This document shows positions 16,448 through 28,042 of a stretch of DNA of 64,000 nt, piece after piece. The DNA is from Pseudomicrostroma phylloplanum (Eukaryota; Basidiomycota; Exobasidiomycetes; Microstromatales). Made by a program: the position numbers and the translations under genes. Within the stretch, counting starts at the first letter, position 1; every line of letters begins with the position of its first letter. Below the pieces are notes generated by a model that did no database searches, was not told where the DNA came from, and saw only the letters and a program-made list of their open reading frames with translations. The DNA lies in contig BCHS01000010.1 of assembly GCA_039545275.1 (NCBI GenBank), positions 62,001 to 126,000 of the forward strand, given 5' to 3'.

Positions 16448-19435
16448 TCAGCCTTTGCCAATATATGCAGGCCTCGGCCGCTTCCCTTGTCTCATCCTTG
16501 CTAACTCTTTCTCAGCCGCCTTTTTCTCCGCTGCTTCAGCTTGCCGCAAGTTCTCTTGAGCTGCCGTGTGCTTCTGCACATGCAGTAGCCTCGCGCCCTC
16601 CTCGTCCTCCTGCCTCACGTCGTTCTCAAAGGGTGACTTGGAAGGGAAAGCTACCTTTGCCCACTTCTGGAATTGATACCTCATCCGACCTATGTGATCG
16701 TTTCTATAATCGTCGTTCAGACAGAGAAAGCCAACATTGTCCATGTCGAAACCTTCGAAGAACTGCTTGGTGAGGAAATCGCTGGTCAACTTGAAGAACT
16801 CTGTTGGCGAGCCAGCTATGGTATACTGATAGCGCATCAGGAGCTGCTGTGCGTACGCCCTCTGGGAAAGGCCTGACCAGGACTGATGGGCGGAGATCGA
16901 AGCGAGGGAGAAGTCCGGTACATCATCGGGCAGTATGCGCTCTTGTGCTTCTTCGCCGGTCCACAAAGATCTCTCATTGGGTACCTCCTTGCTATTCCAG
17001 TGAGGCGTCAGAGGCAAATGAGGCTCATGCGGTTCAGTTGAGTTGCTAGCGACGCCAGGAAATTTCTTCTCCGGCGGGGGTAGAGCTGCAGATATGCCAG
17101 CTGAGCCACTCGCGCTCAGAAGATGGACGATGATGGCATCGCCACACTGCTCGCCCTGACCAAATGTCCATGCTTTGAAGACATCTTCCGTCTTCATGCG
17201 GCCCTGGTCGTCAATGGCAATGCCTGACATACAGCCTGCGATCGACACCTTTGTAGCCATCCTTCCCCTGTCGAAACGGCCATCGGTTTTGCGGTCCTTC
17301 CCTTCCCTCGGATGGTAGCGCGGGTAGGGCTCCCTAGCTTCCTGTCCCAATTTCGAGCCCATGCCAGCGTATTTCGGACGTGGTGGCGGCTTTTGGTGGA
17401 CAAAGGGGTGTAGGGTCATATAAGGATAGCCACCCTCACTTGCTGTGAATTCGAACGTGCTCTTTCCCGGAGGCAGCAACCCGAGACTTTGCAGACTTTG
17501 AACGTGCGCATTGTCGTCCAAGGCGGATCGGTAGGGGAAGGGGATGTGGACCTCGAGAGACAAGGCTTGCGCTTGAATGTCTGCGAGACTGTTGATATTC
17601 GTCTGGATTCCTAGTCGCTGAAGCAGATGCCGGCTCAGCTCATCGGCGCTCAGATAGCCATCGGAGTTCTCGTCCATCTTGAGCACGAAGAAAGACCAGA
17701 GCATTGCCTCTCGATACCGCTCTACCACGAAATGTGACATCAAAAAGTGAGTGCTGAGTTCTGGCCGGTTCTGCAGATCCTCATTTCGGAACCTCGTCTC
17801 TCCAGTCAGGCGCCAGCTCGGAGCGAAGGTCATACGCAGCTCCCTGAGAAGCGATGTCTTGAATACTCGCGGCACGTGGAGCACGTAGGGACGAGCTCTT
17901 TTCCCAAAGCGCCGATCTAGGAGCCATGCCGAATGCTCGAGACTAGGCCACTCGCCCGCTGATCTCGGACCGGGAACTTGTGCTCCGTAGACTGGAAGAT
18001 TAGGGTCGAGGCGAAGTATGGGACCGAACAGAGGACTGGAGAAGGATGTGCTTGTCAGTCCAGGCCCGAAGAACATGTCATCGTTTGCATGGACAAACGT
18101 GTCCCCTAGTCCTGACATGCCTTCAGAGCCAAGCATGCTTTCGACAGCTATCGAGTTGAACGTCGGCAGCACCTGTTCCTTCCAGGCGGCCAGAGCATCG
18201 CGGCCATCGTCGGCGAGAGTTGCATTGACAAGCCAATTCGGTTCGAAAAGATCCCAGTCATGATGTACTCGGAGTTGAACCGGGGTTGCAGATTGATTTA
18301 CGGTCTGCGACGGGCTTTCGACCCGTGCCTGGCGACCTGTAAGAACACTAGATTGGTTCATGAGTAGCCACTGTGGGAGCTGGCCCCACTGTTGGCGTCC
18401 GCTTTCGGTAGTGAAGGTGCTGCGCTGAATATGGAGCGCTTCCCATCTGTCAGGAGCTGAGCCCGCTTTGTCCTCTGCTGGACCTGGCTGATCGAAGGGG
18501 GCAGGAGGGAAGAAGGAAGGGCTGAGGAGATGTATCTTCGAAAGATCCTGTAGATTGTGATACGCCGATCGGATCGAGTAGCGAAGCTCATCGATCTCTC
18601 GGAAGCGATTTTCTCCAGCGTCACCATCTGTACGTCTGACAAGGTGTGCATGTTCATCTGACCGCGCCTGCTTAGGTCGAGGCCAGCTCTCCAGAATCCT
18701 GCCGATGGGAGCCTTACTATTCTTGTACAACATCAATTGCCGTCGATGCTCCCAGTCTGAGCCATTGACGCTTGAGACGACAACGTCATATCGCCTTGCG
18801 GGATGGTCGTCTGGATATTGGATGTATGGACTGACGATTCCGTTTGCTACCCATGCCTCCAGCGCATCCGCATTCGAGGTGATTGGCTCGTACTCGAGCA
18901 CAGGCTCTACTCTTCTCCGAACACTCGAGGGCGGGAAAGCGAAGGGCAACGGGTCCGAGGGTGGCTCGATCCGGACGTCCGGCGTGGGGCCCACAGCTGG
19001 AGCCTCGTTAGACAGAGGAGGCATGTTGGGATCGTTCAGAAACTTATCCCGACTAGGTCTTTTCAGCTGGGCAGGTCGTATGACCTCGGATCTCCATCTG
19101 TTCACGTGGGCATGATCTGACAAAGCATACCGAAAGGCCGAGTAGAGAATCCAGGTGGAAGACAGACACAAGGCAGCCACTCCAAGCATGAGGATGCGGA
19201 AAGGTGGCCCTCGGCGACGTGAGCCCGGCCTGGCCCAGCCCTCGCCGTACCCCTCGCTTGCGCCCCCGAGCAGAGATGACTTCTCTGGATGCGAGTCATC
19301 ACTGTCTCTGCGGCTGTAGGGTCGATCAAAGCCGGCGGCTTGTGCCTCTTGCCTCCTCTTGCTCCGTTCCAGAAGGAAGCGAGCGACTTCCTGCTCTTCT
19401 TCCACGCCTCTCACCACTGGCACTGAGCTTGCCAT
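16448..19435 (-). CDS. Stealth-family sugar-phosphotransferase with EF-hand (GNPTAB / fungal Xpt1-like)
   Basis: A single frame of 995 residues from the ATG at 19435; the frame extends 37 codons further but without Stealth features. A signal anchor lies at about residues 81-105. The four Stealth regions follow: CR1 YDVVVSSVNGSDW (215-227); CR2 FREIDELRYSIRSAY (278-292), with the family's DELRYS core; CR3 GDTFVHANDDMFFGPG (444-459), the NDD motif; CR4 HVPRVFKTSLLRELRMTFAP (520-539). An EF-hand loop DENSDGYLSADE sits at 588-599. This order resembles animal GlcNAc-1-phosphotransferase GNPTAB and the Cryptococcus xylosylphosphotransferase Xpt1. It should transfer a sugar-1-phosphate to glycoprotein glycans in the Golgi. 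The donor sugar cannot be read from sequence. The C-terminal 300 residues are a second conserved-looking block of unknown role. Confidence 0.85.
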   Translation of the reverse strand: MASSVPVVRGVEEEQEVARFLLERSKRRQEAQAAGFDRPYSRRDSDDSHPEKSSLLGGASEGYGEGWARPGSRRRGPPFRILMLGVAALCLSSTWILYSAFRYALSDHAHVNRWRSEVIRPAQLKRPSRDKFLNDPNMPPLSNEAPAVGPTPDVRIEPPSDPLPFAFPPSSVRRRVEPVLEYEPITSNADALEAWVANGIVSPYIQYPDDHPARRYDVVVSSVNGSDWEHRRQLMLYKNSKAPIGRILESWPRPKQARSDEHAHLVRRTDGDAGENRFREIDELRYSIRSAYHNLQDLSKIHLLSPSFFPPAPFDQPGPAEDKAGSAPDRWEALHIQRSTFTTESGRQQWGQLPQWLLMNQSSVLTGRQARVESPSQTVNQSATPVQLRVHHDWDLFEPNWLVNATLADDGRDALAAWKEQVLPTFNSIAVESMLGSEGMSGLGDTFVHANDDMFFGPGLTSTSFSSPLFGPILRLDPNLPVYGAQVPGPRSAGEWPSLEHSAWLLDRRFGKRARPYVLHVPRVFKTSLLRELRMTFAPSWRLTGETRFRNEDLQNRPELSTHFLMSHFVVERYREAMLWSFFVLKMDENSDGYLSADELSRHLLQRLGIQTNINSLADIQAQALSLEVHIPFPYRSALDDNAHVQSLQSLGLLPPGKSTFEFTASEGGYPYMTLHPFVHQKPPPRPKYAGMGSKLGQEAREPYPRYHPREGKDRKTDGRFDRGRMATKVSIAGCMSGIAIDDQGRMKTEDVFKAWTFGQGEQCGDAIIVHLLSASGSAGISAALPPPEKKFPGVASNSTEPHEPHLPLTPHWNSKEVPNERSLWTGEEAQERILPDDVPDFSLASISAHQSWSGLSQRAYAQQLLMRYQYTIAGSPTEFFKLTSDFLTKQFFEGFDMDNVGFLCLNDDYRNDHIGRMRYQFQKWAKVAFPSKSPFENDVRQEDEEGARLLHVQKHTAAQENLRQAEAAEKKAAEKELARMRQGKRPRPAYIGKG

Positions 19436-19910
19436 GAACCCTTTGCCAATCTCGGCAATCAAAACTTCTGATCGTGGGAAGCGGCCGTTGCAGAGGTGAA
19501 GAGGTTCCAGACAGAGGTGTGGGTGAAGCTGACAGCCTCCGAGCACGGTGGAAAGGTAGTAGCGATTGACAGACTAGATGGGGGATGCTGAGAGGGGCAA
19601 CTGATAAGGATTGGCTGAGCGGGAGGTGATGAAAGAGAGGGCGAAGCTGCTAGTCAAGTGTCCACTGCCACTGCCACTGCCACTGCCACTGCCGAGCCTG
19701 ATCGGCGACTTCTTTGCAATTGTGTGCCGCGTTTCGGCACAAGCGGCGAAGAGGAACCGAGAAGCGGAAAGCGGAGAGCGGATGGAGCCATGACCACGTT
19801 CGGGGTGACCCTAAAGCCGGGCCCTTTCCACCGATGGTGAGCGGATGGTAGACTGTCTTTACCCTTTACCTCCCAAGTGACCATCTTACACTTCTTCACC
19901 ACTGGATGCC
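19436..19910. promoter_or_regulatory. Divergent promoter, Stealth gene / EEP gene, with (CCACTG)n
   Basis: 475 bp separate the start codons. It contains a simple hexamer repeat CCACTG, five units, at about 19661-19692. No gene is seen. Confidence 0.4.
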
Positions 19911-21475
19911 ATGCTCACTCGTCGTATCCTCGTGCCCCTTTTCGCCGTCATCTTGGTCCTTGGCGCAATCAGAACGTGGACTCGGGCTTTCGGCAGGCCA
20001 AATCTGTACCAAGTAGCTCAATCTCTCGGCCTCACGACTAGGCCAATGATGTCTGACTTTGATGGACCAAATGCAAAGGGGGATTCGATTCCGGCTGGGA
20101 GAGAGGAGCTCACACTCATGACGTTCAATATGTGAGCCTCTTCTTGCCTTGGCGACGTTTTCCCGCCGTACGCCTAGACACCCAGCATTGACCCTCTCGA
20201 CTCTTTCTACGCCTTAGTCGCTACGACAATCCTCTCGCTCGACGCTACCCCGACCCGCCTGGTCCTGATCGGACGCTCCCAGCCCCGATATACGGAGAAT
20301 GGTCATGGGCTGCAAGGAGATTCGCAGTCTCAGACATTGCTCTGTTTCACAATCCAGATATCGTCGTCTTCCAAGAAGTATTGCATTCTCAGCTGCTCGA
20401 TCTAGCGTACCTCCTGGGTGAGGACTATGACTGGGTCGGAGTGGGCCGTAACGATGGCAAAGAAGCAGGAGAGGCTGTACCTGTCTTTTACAGAAGAGAC
20501 AAGTTCTCTTTGGCTTCAGAGCAGGAAGGAGGCGTGGGAAGCGGTGGTGTCGAGCACTTCTGGCTAAGCGAGACCCCTTCGGTCGTTGCAAGCGTTGGAT
20601 GGGATGCTGTGAGTACTCTAGGTAGAGTTTGGGCGTTTGGTCGTTCGCTGACACTATCAAGAATTTTCTCGACGCCAGCAATTGACGAGGATGTGCACGC
20701 ACCTAGCGTTGAGGCTACGTGCCGATTCTGCTGTCTCAATGGCTGAACACCCCTCCCTACGAGCCCCGATCCATGTCTTCTCCACTCACTATGACCACAA
20801 GGGTGTCGTCGCTCGGGCCAAGTCATCTGACCTCATCGTCGAGCAGGCCAACATCGCACGGCGACGGTCCCGAAAACTCACGGGTCTAGAGCCCCTCATT
20901 GTCCTGGCGGGAGACTTGAATAGTCCCAGGGAGGAGCGGGGCTGGCAGGTGAGTTTGGGTTCGGTGAGAATGACGGTAGAGGGACTCCATCTGACCACTA
21001 CATGTCACCGTTTCGTCTCCACCAGAATCTGGTCAAGGGTCATCACGGCGTGCCATTGCAGAGTTCCTTCCGCGGCAGCTCCCTCTCCTTCTACGATCTG
21101 CAGCTGGCCAATCCCACTCGCTATGGGCTGCCCTACCGCACAGACTACTCAGCAGGCGCTACAAACAACACTAAGACGAAGAGAGATCAAACACCTCAGA
21201 CACGGCGCGGCATCTTGTCTACCAACTATGGGCCTTCGTCATCCTTCACTGACTGGACGGTGTCACGTGACCGCTCGGCGGCAGAAGACCGCATCGACTT
21301 CCTCATGGTAGGAGACAACCAGCCGCTCACTTCAGAGGGGTCTGGAAGCGAGGCGGGCTGGAAGATCAAGACGGCCGGAATCGTCAGTAGCTGGAGCGCC
21401 GTGGAGGGTGGCATCAGGGCAAGTGACCATCGTCCGGTGATGGCACGGCTGCGCTGGGAGGAGAGACAGGACTAG
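19911..21475 (+). CDS. Endonuclease/exonuclease/phosphatase-family protein, membrane-anchored
   Basis: Four exons (19911-20131, 20218-20608, 20679-20948, 21026-21475) give 443 residues. A signal anchor is near residues 5-22 (RILVPLFAVILVLGAI). EEP-fold landmarks are in order: LMTFNIRYDN across the first junction, GEWSWAARR, DIVVFQEV (catalytic Glu), VFYRRDKF, LRLRADSA, STHYDHKG, AGDLNS, DRIDFLMVGD and ASDHRPVMA (catalytic His in SDH). All metal and phosphate ligands expected of the DNase I-like superfamily are present. Relatives in fungi are secreted or ER-facing phosphodiesterases of undetermined substrate. The acceptor at 20678 is needed to avoid a stop in the alternative (20661). It is divergent from the Stealth gene. 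Confidence 0.85.
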
Positions 21476-21740
21476 ATTAGCAAATATACTTTTGCTTGTA
21501 TATGTTGCTACTCTCCATCACCTCTGTCTTGTGCATCGAAGGTCTTTACTCATCTCCAGGTGTTGGTTTCGCCGTCACGCTTTAATTGCATCTCGTCTGC
21601 GACGCGTCGTCTGTTCCGCGCCGATGTCACACGGAAGTGGGAAGTGGGGAGGCATTGCACACCTGTTCCCTGCCACAACCTCCTTGCCTCTCCTTGTAAC
21701 CCTCTTCATACAGCCCTAGCTGCCATACCTACCCTTGGCG

Positions 21741-23213
21741 ATGCCGTCTCGTGCCACTGACCTACGTCACCAATCTCGCTATGCGGACCCGACTCCATCG
21801 CGCCGAGCTTCGCGGGTAGACGTCCGCCGCGATGAGGCAGGCGACGCCATCGAGGAGGACCAAAACGGCGTAGAGGACGACGACGAGGGAGGCGTGTCGG
21901 ACAACGAGGCGCCTACCTCGAGCAGGCGGCATAGGAGCGGGGCGGGTGCATCGAGCTCTACTGGGGACGACTCGGACCGGCGTGGACAGGGCTCATCGCG
22001 GAGGACAGCCAAGATGTCGGAGGATCCAGCACCTCAGCCTCTGACCATGGACTCGGTGGCATTGCTGAAGCCCTCTGTTCGTGCTTGGGACGATGCGAGC
22101 AGCAGACTGGCCACGGTCAAGGCCTACTATCGAGAGACCAGCGCAACATATGCTGAGTGCAATGGGGACGAGGGAGAGGAGGTACGTGAAAGGGGCAGGC
22201 CACAGTCTCTCCAGCGGGTACATACTGATGCGCCGTCACTTTGGCCGTCCTTCTCACTTTCAGAGGCTCGAAGCGCTAGACGTCGATTTCAAGGAACTTA
22301 TAGATATGACTGTGGAGTCAAAGATCAGGAAGGCCGTCATGAACGATATCGTTAAGTCCATCAGTCAGGGCGAAGAGATTGTGAGTCGCAACAACCGTTT
22401 ACCAAGGGAGGAAGGACTTCGTCCAATTGAACACACGCTTCCATCCTTCTCTAGACGGACGCAAAGAGCCAATACGAGACAGCAGTGAACGAAGCCATGC
22501 AGCACTATCGAAGCAAGACGCAGCGACAGAGATATCTCGGCGTCTCAGCTTACAAGGACTACAAGGAGGCAGTTTGGGTGAGCAGCTCGCACATGCAGCA
22601 CGAGGTGATATACGTCAGTCAGACTGACCATTTCCCCTCCATTTCGGATAATCAGGAAGCCTACAAGGAAGAGGCAATGCCGCCTCTCACCGAATTCCTT
22701 CCGGCCGGTAAGTCGGGTTTCGAAGATCTGATGGACGGGCACGTTAGCGGTGCTGCGCTCAGATGTCACACACTCTGCCATGCCCTTCCAACCTGCAGAG
22801 AGCGGCGATCAAGAAGACGATGACGAGTTCGCCATCGGTGGTGTTCGTATGGAGTATAAATGCCCTCTTACAATGGCCATCCTGGAAGAGCCAGTGACAA
22901 AGTGAGTACAGAACCACGGCAACTTTCACACGATCCACTCTCACCACTGACATGGGCTTTTCCCCTCTCTCTCCTCTTCCACAGTCCTGCATGCGGGCAC
23001 TCCTACAGCAAAGCAGCGATCATGGAGTACATAGCCACACAACGGCGCAACAGCGAGGCAGCGCGCTGTCCGCGCTCCGGATGCGACAAGCAGCTCAGTG
23101 AGCGGACACTCAAGGACGACAAGGAGCTGGAGAAGAAGGTCAAGGCGTTTACTAGAAGGATGGAAATGAGGACGGAGAGCAGGAGGACACAGGCGACGCA
23201 GATTCTAGATTGA
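21741..23213 (+). CDS. NSE2: SMC5/6 complex SUMO ligase Nse2/Mms21
   Basis: Six exons (21741-22181, 22264-22380, 22455-22577, 22656-22707, 22799-22901, 22985-23213) give 354 residues. The first 90 residues are acidic and Ser-rich. The middle exons form helices with the pattern of the Nse2 arm that binds Smc5 (LEALDVDFKELIDMTVESKI). The C-terminus has the SP-RING: YKCPLTMAILEEPVTNPACG, then HSYSKAAIMEYI and CPRSGCDKQL. The Cys/His spacing and the CPLT start are diagnostic of the Nse2 type rather than PIAS/Siz. It acts in the nucleus, attaching SUMO to proteins during recombination repair. The fifth intron splits the Asn codon between VT and PACG. Confidence 0.9.
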
Positions 23214-23377
23214 GCTGGTTTGGTTTGGTTCGCGTCCGTTCCAAGGGTCACACTTGCGAGTGGTTGACACCGTTCACGATTGTACAATACGAGTCGTCTT
23301 CGAAGAGGAATGATGACGCCCAGCAGAACCGCATCCCATCATCCGCAGACGGGGACAGAGACGGGTGGAGCTCACGT

Positions 23378-25455
23378 CTACTTCCCACCTGCACCTTTGC
23401 TCCCGGCGAATCCCTGCATCTTTGCCTTCACCCAGTCGAGCTCATTCAGCACCTCCACGCCCGTGCTCCTGGCCCAGACGACGCCCTTGCCGAAAGCGTC
23501 CTTTGCGACGCGCCTGATGAAGGGCTGCGCCTGGCCTTGCTCGCTCTGGTAGTCGAGGTTGCTAGGGATGGGCGTGCCGGCGTACAACCAATGCAAGTGG
23601 TCCACCGCGCTGAGCACAATCTGGTTGTGCAGGTACGTCTGCTGCTCGTAGGTCTTGAGGCTGTCGTGGGACCCCCAGTCCCCACCGAGGCTCGCAGCGT
23701 CACCCAGGACCTCGGTCAGGATGCGAGCGTCGCGAAGACCCAGGTTGAGTCCCTGGCCCGCGAGGGGGTGGATGGAGTGCGCTGCGTCCCCGATGAGGAC
23801 GGTGCGGCCTTTTGCTTCGTGCACATTCGCTTCGCCACCGAAGCCCGTCACAGACAGGGCAGAGTGCAGAAGGTTGGCGGGCAGAAGAGAGTTGGAGGGT
23901 GATGCGGTCGAGAGGAGCGAGGAGCCAAGATAGGCATCCGCGTGAGCGACTTGTAGAGGAAAGGCCCCTACGCTTCGAGCGGCCACGTTCAGCACGGGAG
24001 GCGGAACTTCCTCTTCCGGTACAAGCGAACCGGCTTCCGAGGCGGCTTGCAACCGGGCTTTGATTTCTTGCCTAAGTAGGGAGATGTTGAGAGTTGCAGG
24101 ATCGGCGGTGGCCGATGTGATGAGGGAGAAGATGTAGGACATGGACGCCCATGGTAATCTCCAGGCTGCCGAGACCAGGTCTGACATGATCGAAGATTGG
24201 CCTTCCGGTGTTGAGCGGTGCAGCGCGGTGATCACGCTGGCAAGATTGGGAGGTAAGGTCCAGACAGTTGAGGCCGCACTAGTCGAAAGCTATGGAAGAT
24301 TGGAAAGGGTACGTGCGTTAGTCTCGGCATAATTATTCTCCTGTATTGCATTCGTGTACTCACTGGCAGCCAGGCTATCGTTCCAGTAGGCAGAAACCTC
24401 TGGTAAGCGATCTGATGGCCCCTTCTCAAGCTCTCGTTCTTGTCAAAAGACAGAGTGCCGACCAGACCATTGCACCCGTATCCCCAGCCAAACTTGTCTA
24501 TGCCTGCGTACTTCCTCACGGGCGAAGAGCCTCCATCCGCGCCGATGAGCAGACGAGGTCGTAGGGACTTTTCTGACGAAGGCGATGACGTCTTGACGTT
24601 GGGCCATGCATCCACATGCTGAGACGCAGCATCAGAAGAAACACCGACACTAGATGGTGCAATGCTCCCCACTTTCGTCTGGTCCCACACTTCGACGTTG
24701 ACTGCACTGCTGTTGGCCTGAATGAAGCGCAGCATGGCCTGCTGTAAATTGGACAGCTCGACCATCTTGCTCAGTGGCGAGCCGGAATGCGCCGTCGAAT
24801 CGTTACCTTCGCCCAGATCAAGCGCAGCTCCTGAGAGGCCATCAGAGACATGCATCGAGGTGATGGGCTGTATCCGGCGGTGGATCAGATGTTGGGTGAC
24901 TCCGATGTCTGCGTGAGTAGGAAAAGTTGCTTGGTGAGCGTCACCGATAATATGATTCCAGCATCATCTGCACTCACCCTGGAGCCACAGCCAATTCTCC
25001 ATCGTCAAGCTGACTACGCGATTCTCCCAGTCCGTAATCTCACGGTTGTGCTCCGCATCGCTCGCACCGTCTGCGCCCTGCTTGTCTTGAGCCCACGTCC
25101 TCAAGTGGTCAAGGTTCGAGGCTTCCAGGAGCACCAGGCGCAGGGGAGATCCTGCAAGCGATGCACTTGATGCCAGCTTCTCGGAGCTGATGAGCGAGCA
25201 GGCCAGCGCAAGACCCACTACGCCGCCTCCGACAATGACAGCATCCGCATGCTCCGCTGCAGGTCCTGGCTCCCTTGCTGACTGTGACTCAGGGCGAGCT
25301 GCGCTTGTCGAGAAAGTCGCACGAAGAAGTGGGTGGAATGGGGAGATTCGCAGAGGTAGACGAGTGGCCGGGCCTCTACGCCGCAATGCAGACGCGGCAA
25401 GAGTGTGCATTCCGCGCGAGCTCTCTGCGCTCAGAGGAGCATATTGTAGGGGCAT
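23378..25455 (-). CDS. COQ6: Ubiquinone biosynthesis monooxygenase COQ6 (flavoprotein)
   Basis: Three exons: 25455-24978, 24908-24364, 24289-23378, joined in phase for 644 residues if translation starts at the ATG at 25455. The first 55 residues (MPLQYAPLSAESSRGMHTLA, then Arg-rich ALRRRG to TFSTSAARP) have the composition of a mitochondrial presequence. FAD/NADPH motifs follow: DAVIVGGGVVGLALA (dinucleotide fold), LLIGADGGSSPVRKYAG, and TVLIGDAAHSIHPLAGQGLN. COQ6 hydroxylates the C5 position of the ubiquinone ring precursor on the matrix face of the inner membrane. The protein is longer than yeast or human COQ6 (about 470-480) through Ser-rich insertions. The upstream frame is open into the PPR-like gene, so the 5' end is uncertain. 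Confidence 0.88.
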
Positions 25456-27681
25456 CGCCGAGCTCGAGAGGACTGAAGACTCTTGTGACGTCGTCGAGGC
25501 ACGATTGGCTTCCTCTCGCTCTTGCCGTGAACAAGCTTTCTTTGCCTGTCGTTCCTGCTCTTGCTGGGCTTGCAGGGCAACCTTTTGCCGTCTTGCTTCC
25601 AACTTCCTAGTCTTCAACGCAGCAATAGCAGACGTCCGCGGTTCCAGATGCTTCTCTGACCAGGTTCGTAGGACTCGTGATTCTGTACCAATCCAGTCTG
25701 CCCGTTTTGAAATTGTTGCGCAGAGGATCCCAACGGCCCACTGCTCCATTGAATGGCCGACTGGGCGCTCCCGCCACAGGCGAGTTGCAAAACGCAGCGT
25801 CAACTCTTCTTTCGTCATCAGAGCCAGTGCTTCTTTGACCTTTTCACCCAGCCACGTGAGGGTCCGCTGATCTCGCCTGCGCGAGGCCATAACGTAAATT
25901 GGGGCAAAGTGCTGCATCTTTGGACACACCGCAGGCGTCTGGAAGGAAGGCGGCTTCTGCCCAAAGTCGGGTAGCGGCCGCAGCGAGAAGTTCTCCCCCT
26001 CCGACTCCTGTAGACCGAGCGTGGGGACCATCTGCCGGAGACTGAGTCTATATCGGTCTAGTGCATCGTTGAGTAGATAGCGTGCAACGATCCGATAGGT
26101 CCCCTTCTGACGCGCGACGACTTCAGCCCCGGGAACCCCAGAACCCTCTGCAGCTCCGCAACAGTGACTAATCAGGTTCTCAAACGTGGCTTTGTTGGGC
26201 AGTACGGCAAAGCTTGTGTTGCTCGTCCCAGAGCTCGGAAGATTTCCCTGTGCCAGATCACCGGCTCCGAGGACGCCGCTGTGGGAGAGGGCAGCTGCGT
26301 CTGTGTAGAAGAGATCTTTGATGAAGCTTTTGAAGGATGAACGAACGGCGGGGTCCTCCGGCTCAATACTGGCAGGGGCGACGGACTGCGATGTTGTGTC
26401 GGCGCCCCGAGAGCCGTTTTCCGGCGGCGACTTGCTTTCTGCTTCCAAGGGTGCAGTCGAGGTGAGTATCTCGAAGGCCGATAGCATCTCGCTGACGGAC
26501 TTGCGTTCGCCGAGAGCTAGTAGGATGCTATTGAGGGTCTGTGTAGAGATTTGAGGTCGATCCGCAGGCAGAGCCTCTGAGCTTTGTGCATCGAGAAGCG
26601 TCAAATCAACGCTGTACGCCATCTTGAGGAGCAGCTGGAAGCTGTTGAAGTGGCCTCCCAGACGAAGCAGTTTCAGCGTGTAGTCGATGATATTGCGATC
26701 GGGGGTCAGTCCTCGAGCAATCATGTCCTGTATCAGCTGGACTGCTTTCGCAGCAGCAGTCCTGGATGCCACTGCCATCTTCTGGTCTTGCGGTTCGGCA
26801 TGACCCTTGCCATGTGTCCGTTGCTGTGCCGACCAGGGAGAGTTTGCGATGGTTACGATGCTACGAGAATTGGCTCGAATCATCAAGAGATAACTCTGGG
26901 TGCTAGGCTGGAGGCCCAGCTCGTGGATCTGCTGCCACACAAGATCGGCGAGTGAAGTGTCTCCCGCTTCGGCAGCATGACTGAGGACATGGTTGTAGTC
27001 TTCGATCGAAGGCCCGGCTGATGCGTCGCCTGCCTCCCGAGCGCCCACTTCCCGCAAGCGCTCGAGGACGAAGACGACTCTGTCCACGTAGGTCTGGGAT
27101 AAGGAATTGATCGTCGAGATCTCCGAATCCATGCCGGACTTCATTTTCGACCGTATCTCTCGGGTAGCAACGGCTTCCCACTCGCTGCCATACTCCCCTC
27201 TCGTCTCTCGCAGAAGCTTCATGTTGTCTTTGTACTGCCTGGCCTGTATCGTGGCCCTGGACCAGCTTGGGGAGATGGCCCGGAGTACCATGCGATGCCA
27301 AGATGTCTTGAGACGTAGCGGAAGGCCTTCACGTGTCGCTTCAGGCCGGAAGAGCTTGTAGTAGGAGGACCAGACACTTTCTGGGTCTGGCTGCTTGCCC
27401 GTTGCATAGAGCTGGGACAGGAGCTCGCTCACCAGCGGTGGGTGGGCTTGCTGACGCAACGGTCGCCGACGCTTCTTAACCACAACATGAGATGAAGCGC
27501 CTGACAGAATGGTGTCGGGATTATGTCGGTCGTTGTCTGACGATCCTGGCACTGTTGCTGTTGTTGCTGGTGCTGAGGAGATAGACCGGGAGGGTGGGTA
27601 AGGGCAGGATGATGGACCAGCCTGGGCGGACGAGGAGATGTTCCAGCCGGCTCGAAGCAGCGAAGGACGAGGATGGAGCAT
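25456..27681 (-). CDS. PPR-like mitochondrial protein, in frame with COQ6
   Basis: 742 codons run from the ATG at 27681 to the COQ6 start, with no stop in between; on paper the frame continues into COQ6 exon 1. The N-terminus (MLHPRPSLLRAGWNISSSAQ) suggests mitochondrial import. Helical repeats resembling pentatricopeptide repeats are visible: SIEDYNHVLSHAAEAGDTSL with VWQQIHELGLQPSTQSYLLM; MIARGLTPDRNIIDYTLKLL; QTLNSILLALGERKSVSEML. Such proteins bind organelle RNA in mitochondrial expression. The C-terminus is a charged, Gln/Lys/Arg-rich helix before MPLQY. Either a stop is reached through an unseen splice, or the two are made as one polyprotein. No function beyond PPR-like is claimed. Confidence 0.75.
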
Positions 27682-28042
27682 CTTCGGCTGTCAGAGTCGG
27701 CGTCGCCTCACCAGCTGATACGAATGAGGACGAAGCTGATAGCCGGAGATGAATGGTGATGGCGATGAAGGGAGTCCCTCGCCAGTCGTCGTCGTCGTGT
27801 GCCGCGACCTCTATGGCCGCGAAGGTCTGGGCAGATTTTTGGTCCTGGCAGGCGATGGGGCTGCTTCCGTTCCGCTCTGCGCGGCGCGAGGAGTGGGCCT
27901 GAGCGTCGCGAGTGGCAGGGCGTGCGTGGGAGGAAGTGGTTGGTTGGGTTGGTTGGGTTGACCGAGAGCAACAGGAAGTCATCGTATAAGATCCCTCGCT
28001 GGCCGTCAACGTCGTCCTGTCCCGCTCCTCTCACCGCTCATC
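27682..28042. promoter_or_regulatory. Divergent promoter, PPR-like gene / coiled-coil gene
   Basis: 361 bp between start codons. It is GC-rich with CGTCGTCGTCGTG near 27789 and two GGTTGGGTTG units at 27939-27958. No gene is seen. Confidence 0.35.
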
